Shown piece by piece: positions 24,103-31,689 of a stretch of 44,894 nucleotides of DNA (position 1 is its first letter; each line of letters opens with the position of its first letter). This DNA is from JBOHBN01 sp050698355 (GTDB lineage: Bacteria; Actinomycetota; Actinomycetes; Streptosporangiales; WHST01). Location: assembly GCA_050698355.1 (NCBI GenBank), contig JBOHBN010000181.1, forward strand, positions 1 through 44,894, read 5' to 3'. Both the position numbers and the translations under genes were made by a program. Below the pieces are notes generated by a model. That model had not been told where the DNA came from, did not search any database, and was given only the letters and a program-made list of their open reading frames with translations.

Positions 24103-24742
24103 GGATCCCCCTCGGGGTGGTGATACGGCCGATCAGCTGCAAGATGCCATCGAGGATGAGCGCGAGTATCACGATGCCGATGGTGGCGACGAGAGCTTCC
24201 TTCACTGCGTTCGCGCCGCCGAGGTGCGCAAGGCCGGAGAAGATCAGGCCGCCGAGCCCAGGACCGTTCACGTACGCGGCGATGGCCGCGATGCCCATGA
24301 TCATCTGGGTCGACACGCGGATACCCGCGAGTATCACGGGCCAGGCCATCGGCAGCTCGACCCGGAACAGGGTGCGAAAGCGCCCCATGCCCATGCCCCT
24401 GGCCGACTCGATCAGGCTCTGGTCCACGCCCGCCAGGCCCACGATGGCGTTGCGCAGGATCGGCAGCACCGCGTAGAAACAGAGCGCGACCCAGGACGGG
24501 AGGATGCCGAGCCCGAACGGGATGATGAGGATACCGAGCAACGCGAACGACGGGATCGTGAGGCCCACGGCCGACAACGCGTTCGCGATGCCCGATCCCG
24601 CAGGCGACTTGTACACCAGAATGCCGACCGCCACGGCGATCACGGCAGCCCAGAACACGCATTCGATGACCATCAAGGCGTGCTGCCAGCCCTGGAAGAC
24701 CAGAATCTCCTGACGGTCTTTGACGAACTCCCAGAAATTCAC
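24095..24742 (-). CDS. Glycine betaine-type ABC transporter permease (first)
   Basis: 215 residues, about six helices, with the EAA loop in QSLIESARGMGMGRFRTLFRVELPMAWPVILAG. The length and motif fit OpuCB/OpuCD. It is the first gene of the operon; the GTG at 24742 follows GGGAGGCCTG. Repeated sites lie in the 160 bases upstream and may serve osmotic regulation. Confidence 0.92.
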   Translation of the reverse strand: MNFWEFVKDRQEILVFQGWQHALMVIECVFWAAVIAVAVGILVYKSPAGSGIANALSAVGLTIPSFALLGILIIPFGLGILPSWVALCFYAVLPILRNAIVGLAGVDQSLIESARGMGMGRFRTLFRVELPMAWPVILAGIRVSTQMIMGIAAIAAYVNGPGLGGLIFSGLAHLGGANAVKEALVATIGIVILALILDGILQLIGRITTPRGIRV

Positions 24743-24805
24743 CAGGCCTCCCGTCCAGCGCGGTTCTGACGCGTTACCCCGTTACCCGGGGGGCGTGACG
24801 CGCGC

Positions 24806-24878
24806 CTACCGTAGCGAACGGCTGCCCACAAAGTCAGCTACCGGCGAGTAGGCGCGGAGCTACCGTAGCGGACGGCTG
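24806..24878. promoter_or_regulatory. Iterated operator-like sites upstream of the betaine transporter operon
   Basis: CTACCGTAGCGAACGGCTG (24806-24824) recurs as CTACCGTAGCGGACGGCTG (24860-24878), 18 of 19 bases identical. A weaker CTACCGGCGAGTA lies between at 24838. The site starts are 32 and 22 bases apart, close to three and two helical turns. The block lies 64-136 bases upstream of the first permease gene. Confidence 0.5.
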
Positions 24879-24904
24879 GCCTCGAAATGGTTACGGTTCG
24901 GCAA

Positions 24905-25942
24905 CTAGGCGTTCGGCCCTCGCGGGGGCGTCAGCTCCCGGCCGACGAGCGGGGGGAGCCCGCGTACGGCGCTCGCGAGCTGGCGCAGGTCGGTGTCCAC
25001 GAGCGCCTGCGACCCGTCGACCTGCGCCTCTTCCGGATGCGGGTGCACGTCCACCATCAGCGCGTCCGCCCCGGCCGCGATACCGGCGCGCGCCAGCGGC
25101 ACGACCAGCTCGCGCCGCCCGGACGCATGCGACGGGTCCACCATCACCGGCAGGTGCGAGAACTCGTGCACGAGCGGTACGGCGCTGACGTCCAGGGTGT
25201 TGCGCGTGGCCTTCTCGAACGTACGGATGCCGCGCTCGCACAAGACGATGTCGAGGTTGCCGCGTTGCGCGATGTACTCGGCGGCCATCAACCACTCCTC
25301 GATCGTGGCGTTCAGGCCGCGCTTGAGCATCACCGGCAGCGCGGCCGCGCCGACGGCCTGGAGCAGCGCGAAGTTCTGCATGTTCCTCGTGCCGACCTGC
25401 AGCATGTCCGCGTACTGCGCGACCAGCGGCACGTCGTGGGCGTCGACGACCTCGGTGACGATCGGCAGGCCGGTGCGTGCCCTGGCGTCGGCGAGTATCC
25501 GCAGGCCCTCTTCGCCGAGCCCCTGGAACGCGTACGGCGAGGTGCGCGGCTTGAACGCGCCACCGCGCAGGATCGCGGCGCCCGCGGCCTTGGCCATCTC
25601 GGCCGCCTCGAGGGTCTGCTGGGCGCCCTCCACCGCGCACGGCCCCGCGATGAGCGTGAACCGTCCGGGGCCGATGGGCACGCCCGCGACGTGCACCGCC
25701 GAGCGGTCGGGGTGGTGCTCGCGGCTGACGAGCTTGTACGGCGCGGTGATCGCGACCACGTCGGCGACGCCGGGGAACGCGCGCAGGTCCAGCCGGTCGA
25801 ACAGCTCGCTGTCGCCGAGCAGGCCGACGATCGTACGGGACACGCCGCGGCTCACGAACGCCTCGCCGCCCGCCGACCGCACCGCCTCGGTCACCCGGGC
25901 GATGTCCTCGTCCGTGGCGTGCGTACCCATCACGACGACCAT
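24905..25942 (-). CDS. aroF: 3-deoxy-7-phosphoheptulonate synthase, class I (AroF/KDO8P-like)
   Basis: 345 residues. An N-terminal ferredoxin-like regulatory domain (1-85) precedes the barrel: LIAGPCAVEG, GGAFKPRTSPYAFQGLG, MLKRGLNAT, DPSHASGRRELV and MVDVHPHPEEAQVDG carry the PEP, metal and phosphate ligands. This is the Thermotoga/Bacillus type (I-beta), unrelated in sequence to the class II enzyme at 19607-20950, so the organism has two DAHP synthases. The ATG follows GAGGAGGCGGG. It is transcribed alone, downstream of the DMT permease gene. Confidence 0.94.
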   Translation of the reverse strand: MVVVMGTHATDEDIARVTEAVRSAGGEAFVSRGVSRTIVGLLGDSELFDRLDLRAFPGVADVVAITAPYKLVSREHHPDRSAVHVAGVPIGPGRFTLIAGPCAVEGAQQTLEAAEMAKAAGAAILRGGAFKPRTSPYAFQGLGEEGLRILADARARTGLPIVTEVVDAHDVPLVAQYADMLQVGTRNMQNFALLQAVGAAALPVMLKRGLNATIEEWLMAAEYIAQRGNLDIVLCERGIRTFEKATRNTLDVSAVPLVHEFSHLPVMVDPSHASGRRELVVPLARAGIAAGADALMVDVHPHPEEAQVDGSQALVDTDLRQLASAVRGLPPLVGRELTPPRGPNA

Positions 25943-26016
25943 GCTGCTTCCCGCCTCCTCGCTGCCAGGGATGCAAGGTTACGTTGCCGACGGGACCGCA
26001 GCACCCGCGCGGTCTG

Positions 26017-26946
26017 CTACATCTCGAGTCGCTCCACGTCGTCGGTCGGGTCGGGCTCTGGCCGCAGCTGGACGACGTACATCGCGGCGAGTACGAGCGC
26101 GCCGCCCACGATGGTCGCCGCGTCGAGGTGCTCGCCGTAGAGCACGCCGAAGATCCCGGCGAACACCGGCTCCATCGTCATCACCACGGCGATGCGCGTC
26201 GGCGACACGTGGCGTTGTGCCCAGGTCTGGGCGAGGAAGCCGAATGCGGTGGCGAGCACCGCGGTGAACGCCAGGGCGCCCCAGACGGCTGCGTCGGGCG
26301 GCAGCGCGAGCACCCGCGGGTGGCCGCTCACCAGATTCCTCCCCGCGCTGACCAGGAGGCACAGCACCCCGACGGTGCCGATCTGCACCACTGCCAGCGC
26401 GTACGAGTCGTACCGCGACGACCACGCCGCCAGCCCGACGATGTGGAACGCGAACGCCGCCGCGCAGCCGAGCGTTATCAGCTCACCGGAGCCGAACGAC
26501 AGCCCGCGAAGCGACGTCAGCGCCAGCCCCGCCGTGGCGAGGACGACCGCGAACCACGCGGCGGGCCCGATCCGGCGGCGTAGCAGGACGCCCGCGATGA
26601 GCGGCGTCAACACGATGTACATGCCGGTGATGAAGCCCGACACGCTCGCGGGCGTACCCAGCGCGAGCCCGAAGGTCTGGGTGATGAAGCCGGCGCCGAT
26701 CAGCAGTCCCAGCACGATCCCGTGTGCGAGGCCGCCGCGGCGCAGGGCGCGCAGACTGCGTGGCCGGCAGAGCAACAGGACGACCGCCGCGGCGAGGAAC
26801 CGCCAGGCGAGGAAGTCCATCACCGGCATCCGGGCGACGGCGTCCTTGACGACGACGAACGTCGAGCCCCAGATCGCCGTCACCACGAGCATGGTGATGA
26901 CGGCAACCGTCGCGGCGGGCATGCGATTGCGGGTCGCCACGGTCAT
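26017..26946 (-). CDS. EamA-family (DMT) transporter
   Basis: 309 residues with ten predicted helices in two EamA repeats. The first contains AIWGSTFVVVKDA and the SVSGFITGMYIVLTPLIAG segment. The second contains QTWAQRHVSPTRIAVVMTMEPVFAGIFG, a family signature. It probably exports metabolites such as amino acids; the substrate is unknown. It lies upstream of aroF on the same strand, with a 74-base gap. Confidence 0.9.
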   Translation of the reverse strand: MTVATRNRMPAATVAVITMLVVTAIWGSTFVVVKDAVARMPVMDFLAWRFLAAAVVLLLCRPRSLRALRRGGLAHGIVLGLLIGAGFITQTFGLALGTPASVSGFITGMYIVLTPLIAGVLLRRRIGPAAWFAVVLATAGLALTSLRGLSFGSGELITLGCAAAFAFHIVGLAAWSSRYDSYALAVVQIGTVGVLCLLVSAGRNLVSGHPRVLALPPDAAVWGALAFTAVLATAFGFLAQTWAQRHVSPTRIAVVMTMEPVFAGIFGVLYGEHLDAATIVGGALVLAAMYVVQLRPEPDPTDDVERLEM

Positions 26947-27085
26947 CTAGATGGTCGATTCCTTGTAGCCGGGGATAGCGCATTGCTGCTCGGAGGTACC
27001 CGTCATGACCGCCGTCATCTGGCGTGGTCTGCACAGGCAGCTTCCGGAGCCGACCACTGACCGCCCATGTCCGCTGACCAAGCAA

Positions 27086-27952
27086 TCAACCATCTGCGCG
27101 GAGCTCCTTCAAGTGAACGATGTCGCGGGCGTGGCCGCTCTCCCTGCCGGGGGTCTCGACGACGACCGGTACGCCACGCATCGCCGGGTGTGCGAGAAGC
27201 TCGGCGAACGGCTCCGAACCGATCAGGCCGGCGCCGATGTTCTCGTGCCGGTCGCGAAACGAACCGGCCGGGTCCTTGGCATCGTTGGCATGCACCAGGT
27301 GCAGCCGCCGGTGACCGACGGCGCGTCCGAGCGCGTCGAGCGTGGCGCGTACACCACCGGGCTTGGCGAGGTCGTGGCCGGCCGCGAAGGCGTGGCAGGT
27401 GTCCAGGCACACGCCGGTGCGGGGATGGTCGTCCAACGCGGCGAGGTACGCGGGCAGGTCGTCGACGCGCGAGCACAGCGGGGCACCGCCGCCCGCGGTC
27501 GGCTCGAACAGCAACCGCGGGCCGCGTACCGGTAGCTCGTCCAGCAGCGGCAACACCGCATCCCGCAGCTGCGTGAGCGCGGCAGTCCGGCGCTCCGGCC
27601 GTACGGCCGAGCCGGTGTGCACCACCACCCCGCGGGCACCGACGAGCGCGGCCCGGCGCAGCGTGTGCCGCACGGACTCCACCGACCTCTCCAGCGTGGG
27701 CGGGTCCGGCGTGGCGAAGTTCACCAGGTATGTCGCGTGCACGAAGGCCGGGATGCGCAGGCGTCCGATCGCTTCGCGGAACGCGGCGTCCTGGGCGGGA
27801 TCGCCGGGCGAGAGCTTCCATCCGCGCGGGTTGGACAAGAAAACCTGGATCGCCTCCGCGCCGACGCGCTCGGCGTAGGGCAGTGCCCCGGCGGCCAGCC
27901 CGCGGGCGACGGGCACGTGCGACCCGATGGGTGGCGGCTTACGACTGGCCAA
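27086..27952 (-). CDS. nfo: Deoxyribonuclease IV-like AP endonuclease
   Basis: 288 residues, TIM barrel of the EndoIV family. Metal ligands are seen in IPAFVHATYLVNFA, VVVHTGSAV, LLFEPTAGGG, GVCLDTCHAFAAGHD, HLVHANDAKDP, FRDRHENIGAG and VVVETPGRE. Family members cut DNA 5' to abasic sites. The only available start is TTG 27952, three bases after the kinase stop; GSHVP near the N-terminus aligns with the conserved beginning of the family, so the start is close to correct. Translation probably depends on the kinase gene before it. A DNA-repair enzyme coupled to a signalling kinase is unusual. Confidence 0.88.
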   Translation of the reverse strand: MASRKPPPIGSHVPVARGLAAGALPYAERVGAEAIQVFLSNPRGWKLSPGDPAQDAAFREAIGRLRIPAFVHATYLVNFATPDPPTLERSVESVRHTLRRAALVGARGVVVHTGSAVRPERRTAALTQLRDAVLPLLDELPVRGPRLLFEPTAGGGAPLCSRVDDLPAYLAALDDHPRTGVCLDTCHAFAAGHDLAKPGGVRATLDALGRAVGHRRLHLVHANDAKDPAGSFRDRHENIGAGLIGSEPFAELLAHPAMRGVPVVVETPGRESGHARDIVHLKELRADG

Positions 27953-27955
27953 CCT

Positions 27956-29824
27956 CTACAGCACCCACAGCTGGATCGTCGTGCCCCAGCGGGCCTGGCC
28001 TGTCTTGCTCTGCTGGACGACCGTGCCCCGGCCCATCGGGATGCGCTTGACCTGCACCTTGAAGCCGGCGTCCTTCAGCGCCTTCTTCGCCTTGCCCAGG
28101 GGCTGGCCCTTGACGTCGGGGACGTCGACTATCGGCGGTCCCTGGGAGACGGTGACAGTGACCGTCGAGCCCCGCTTGACGTCGCTGCCCGCGCCGGGCT
28201 GCTGGCCGATGATTTCGCCTTCCGGGACTGTCTTGCTGTACGCCTGCGTGCTGGCGAAGGCGAGGCCCTGCTTCTCGACGGCCCCCTTGGCCGCGGCGGC
28301 GGTGAGGCCGGCGAGCGCGGGGACGTTCACCGGCGGGATGCCCTTGCTGACGACCAGGTCGACCGTCGCGTCGCGCTTGATCTCCTTGCCCGCTTTGGGA
28401 TCGGAGGAGATGACGTCGCCCTTGTCGACGGTCTCCGAGTAGCGGTGCTTGACCTTGCCGACGGAGAGGTGATGCGCGGCGATCCGCGTCTTCGCCGTCG
28501 ACTGCGAGACGCCGACGACCTTCGGTACGGGATGCCGCTCCGGCCCCCGGGAAACCAGGAGGGTGAGCGTGGAGCCGCGCAGCACCCGATCGCCCGCGGC
28601 CGGCTTCGTCGCAATGACATCGCCCTTGGGTACGGACTCGTCGTACCGCGTCGCGCGGTTGGTGTCGAAGCCGAGCCGGGTGGCTTTGTGGGCGGCCGCG
28701 ACGCGCTCCATGCCCCCCAGCCGGGGCGTCTGCGTCCACCGGCCCTCGCCGTACCACCAGCCCGCCACGCCGGCGCCGGCCGCGAGCAGTAGCACCAGGA
28801 TCAGCACGAGCGGGCCACGCCATCTGCGCCGCCGGCGCGGCACCGGGCGCTGGGAGTCGGTGTCGGCCGGCTTCTTCGCGGGCAGGTCCCGTCGCGTCCC
28901 GGACAGCACGAGGGTGTCGTCGCCGCTGTTCTCGGCCGGCAGCACCACGGCGTCGTCCACGTGCGCCGCCAGCCCGCGCCGGGCGGCGGCGACCTCGCCG
29001 AGCATCTCCGCGGCATCGGCGTAGCGCTCCCGCGGGTTGCGGCTCGTCGCGTTGCGCACCAGGTCGTCGACCTCGGCCGGCAGCGACGGCAGCCGTACGG
29101 AGGGGCGCGGCACCTCCTCGTGCACGTGCTTGTACGCGATGGCGATCGGCGTGCCACCGTGGAACGGCGTCTCGCCGACGAGCATCTCGTACAGCAAGAT
29201 CCCCGCGGAGTACACGTCGGAGCGCGTGTCGGCGCTGCCGTCAAGGACCTGCTCGGGCGACAGGTACGCGACGGTGCCGAGGATCACGCCGGTCGTCTGG
29301 GACGTCGCGGCGATCGCGCGGGCCAGCCCGAAGTCCGCGACCTTGACCCGGCCCTCGTCGGAGATCAGCACGTTCTCCGGCTTGACGTCGCGGTGCACGA
29401 GCCCCGCGTGGTGCGCGGCGGAGAGCGCGGACAGGATCCGCTCCAGCACCTCCAACGCATCCCTGGTGCCGAGCCGCTCCCGCTCCTTCAGCACGTCGCG
29501 CAGCGTCCGTCCCGCCACGTACTCCATGGCAAGGAAGGCAATGCCCTCGTCGTCGCCCTGGTCGTAGACGGCGACGACGTTCGGGTGGGAGAGCAGGGCC
29601 GCGGAGCGCGCCTCGCGGATGAACCTGGCAACGAAGGCCTCGTCCTCCGCGTAGTTCGGGTGCATGACCTTGACGGCGACGGTACGGTCCAGGCGCGTAT
29701 CGCGCGCCGTGTAGACGGTGGCCATGCCGCCGCGCGCGAGCCGTGCTTCGACGTGGTACCGGCCGTCCAGCACCCGCCCGACCAGGGGGTCGGACAGCGT
29801 CGTGCTCGTGCTCCCTTCGCTCAC
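27956..29824 (-). CDS. Ser/Thr protein kinase with PASTA repeats (PknB/PknL type)
   Basis: 622 residues. Kinase domain (about 20-280): glycine loop LARGGMATV, K52, HRDVKPEN with D146, DFGLA (164-168), an activation loop with SQTTGVILGTVAYLSPEQ. One helix (about 337-357) follows a basic stop-transfer run. Outside are four PASTA repeats (WTQTPRLGGMERVAAAH, HPVPKVVGVSQSTA, PVNVPALAGLTAAAA, IVDVPDVKGQPLGKA), which bind peptidoglycan or lipid II in relatives. GTG 29824 lies 6 bases after a TAGACT -10 (29831-29836), so it is probably leaderless. An Rv2175c homologue nearby supports a PknL-like role. Confidence 0.95.
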   Translation of the reverse strand: MSEGSTSTTLSDPLVGRVLDGRYHVEARLARGGMATVYTARDTRLDRTVAVKVMHPNYAEDEAFVARFIREARSAALLSHPNVVAVYDQGDDEGIAFLAMEYVAGRTLRDVLKERERLGTRDALEVLERILSALSAAHHAGLVHRDVKPENVLISDEGRVKVADFGLARAIAATSQTTGVILGTVAYLSPEQVLDGSADTRSDVYSAGILLYEMLVGETPFHGGTPIAIAYKHVHEEVPRPSVRLPSLPAEVDDLVRNATSRNPRERYADAAEMLGEVAAARRGLAAHVDDAVVLPAENSGDDTLVLSGTRRDLPAKKPADTDSQRPVPRRRRRWRGPLVLILVLLLAAGAGVAGWWYGEGRWTQTPRLGGMERVAAAHKATRLGFDTNRATRYDESVPKGDVIATKPAAGDRVLRGSTLTLLVSRGPERHPVPKVVGVSQSTAKTRIAAHHLSVGKVKHRYSETVDKGDVISSDPKAGKEIKRDATVDLVVSKGIPPVNVPALAGLTAAAAKGAVEKQGLAFASTQAYSKTVPEGEIIGQQPGAGSDVKRGSTVTVTVSQGPPIVDVPDVKGQPLGKAKKALKDAGFKVQVKRIPMGRGTVVQQSKTGQARWGTTIQLWVL

Positions 29825-29892
29825 CCTCCGAGTCTAGAGAGTCCGACGCCGCCAGCACGGGAGGCTGCCAGGCAACCATCTAGGTTTGGGGC

Positions 29893-31062
29893 ATGGAGCA
29901 CTGCGTGATCGTCGGCGCCGGGCTCGCCGGGCACTCCACTGCCGTCGCGCTGCGCGGGCGCGGTTTCACCGGCCGGATCACGCTGCTCGGCGCCGAACCG
30001 CATGCCCCGTACGACCGGCCGCCGCTCTCCAAGCAGCTCCTGCGCGGCGAGGTGGACGACACGACGCTTCCGGCCGACCCGGCCGCGCTCGACCTCGACT
30101 GCCGGTTCGGTGTGCGCGCGACCGGGCTGAGCGACGGTGCGGTCGTCACCGATGCCGGCGAGGTGGCGTACGACGCGGTCGTACTCGCCACCGGCGCCGC
30201 GCCCGTCCGACTGCCCGGGGACCCGCACCAGCGCACGCTGCGTACCGTCGAGGACGCACGGGCGCTGCGTTCCTCGCTGCGCGCGGGGCGGCGGCTCGCG
30301 GTCGTCGGCGCGGGGTGGATCGGTGCCGAGCTGGCTACGGCGGCGCGGGCGGCCGGATGCGCGGTGACCGTCGTGGAGGCCGCCGCGACGCCGCTCGCGA
30401 CCGCGTTGCCGGCGCCGATCGCCGAGCTGACCACCGGCTGGTGGGAGGTTGCGGGCGTCGACCTGCGCCTTTCCACCGCGGTACGAGCGGTCGAGCCGGA
30501 CGGGTTGGCGCTCGAGGGCGGCGAGCACCTCGGCGCGGACGACGTGGTGGTCGCGGTTGGCGTGCGTCCCGAGGTGGGCTGGCTCGCCGGCTCCGGGCTG
30601 GACATCGCCGACGCGGTGCGGGTCGACGCGGGGCTGCGCGCGGCTCCCCGGGTGTGGGCGGTCGGTGACGTCGCCGCCTGGTGGTCGGAGCGGTATGCGG
30701 AGCACGTACGGGTGGAGCACTGGGACAACGCGCTGCGCGGCCCCGAGGTCGCGGCGGCGACCCTCCTCGGGGAGCAGGTGACGTACGACCCGGTGCCGTA
30801 CGTCTGGTCCGAGCAGTTCGGCAGGTACGTCCAGTACGCCGGGCGTCCGCGGGCCGGCGACGCGCAGGTGTGGCGCGGCGACCCGGAGAATGAGGCGGCG
30901 TGGTCGGTCTGCTGGGTGCGCGACGGACGGATCACCGCGGTGCTCGGCGTTGACCGGCCGCGCGACGCGGTGCAGGCGCGGCGGATGGCCGAACGCGGCA
31001 CGCCGGTCGACGAGGGCCGGCTGGCCGACCCCGGCGTGTCGGTGAAGCAGGCGCGCGCGTGA
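29893..31062 (+). CDS. FAD-dependent ferredoxin/rubredoxin-type reductase
   Basis: 389 residues. Two Rossmann motifs are seen: VIVGAGLAGHSTAVALR for FAD, and LAVVGAGWIGAELATAARAAG for NAD(P)H. YDRPPLSKQLLRGE, LATGAAPVRLPG and VWAVGDVAAWW are typical of ferredoxin reductases of oxygenase systems, and the C-terminal YVWSEQFGRYVQYAG domain follows. It probably passes electrons from NAD(P)H to a ferredoxin, but none is adjacent. The ATG lies 6 bases after TAGGTT (29881-29886), fitting a leaderless start. It is divergent from the kinase gene. Confidence 0.9.
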   Translation: MEHCVIVGAGLAGHSTAVALRGRGFTGRITLLGAEPHAPYDRPPLSKQLLRGEVDDTTLPADPAALDLDCRFGVRATGLSDGAVVTDAGEVAYDAVVLATGAAPVRLPGDPHQRTLRTVEDARALRSSLRAGRRLAVVGAGWIGAELATAARAAGCAVTVVEAAATPLATALPAPIAELTTGWWEVAGVDLRLSTAVRAVEPDGLALEGGEHLGADDVVVAVGVRPEVGWLAGSGLDIADAVRVDAGLRAAPRVWAVGDVAAWWSERYAEHVRVEHWDNALRGPEVAAATLLGEQVTYDPVPYVWSEQFGRYVQYAGRPRAGDAQVWRGDPENEAAWSVCWVRDGRITAVLGVDRPRDAVQARRMAERGTPVDEGRLADPGVSVKQARA

Positions 31063-31137
31063 AGGTGCCCTTGTGGGACCCCGCGGCGCTAGCAACCGGG
31101 AGGGAGTGGTGCGGGCAGGCTCGGGCAGACTGGGGCC

Positions 31138-31482
31138 ATGACCGACCCGACCGACGTGACCGATGACTGGCTGACGCTTCCCGAGCTCGCCGACCGTACC
31201 GGCCTTGAGCCCGGCAAGATCCGCAACCTCGTAAGCGACGGCCGGCTCGTGACCGTGCGCAGGAACGGCGCGCAGGTCGTGCCGGCGACGTTCGTCGCCG
31301 GCGGGGAGCTGCTCAAGGGCCTCGGCGGCCTCGTCACGGTGTTGCACGACGCGGGGTTCGAGGCCGAGGAGAGCATCAGCTGGATGCTGTCGGTCGAGGA
31401 GAGCCTCGGCACTTCGCCCGTAGAGGCGCTCGCGAACGGCCGGCGCCGCGAGGTCAACCGTGTAGCGCAGGGTCTCGGGTAG
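31138..31482 (+). CDS. Rv2175c-family winged-helix DNA-binding protein
   Basis: 114 residues. The HTH part is WLTLPELADRTGLEPGKIRNLVSDGRLVTVRRNGAQVVPATFV and the C-terminal part GGLVTVLHDAGFEAEESISWML, as in Mycobacterium tuberculosis Rv2175c. That protein binds DNA and loses binding when PknL phosphorylates a threonine in its flexible N-terminus. Here the N-terminus has threonines at 2, 5 and 8, so the same control by the nearby PASTA kinase is plausible. The ATG lies 6 bases after CAGACT, a near-consensus -10. Confidence 0.88.
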   Translation: MTDPTDVTDDWLTLPELADRTGLEPGKIRNLVSDGRLVTVRRNGAQVVPATFVAGGELLKGLGGLVTVLHDAGFEAEESISWMLSVEESLGTSPVEALANGRRREVNRVAQGLG

Positions 31483-31689
31483 GCGCACCGACACGGACCG
31501 CGTTCGGCCCGCGGGCGCGGGTCACGTTCCGTACGCCTTGACACCAAGGCATGGTCAACGACTGGTCGGCTCTGCTTCGCTACCGGCGCGAACCACGCGT
31601 CGCCGCGGATGCCCCCACCCGCGGTGCGCGCGGTTCCGGCGAGCGGTCCCGCCCGAGGCGGGCGGGTCCTTCGACCCTGTGAGGTGCCT

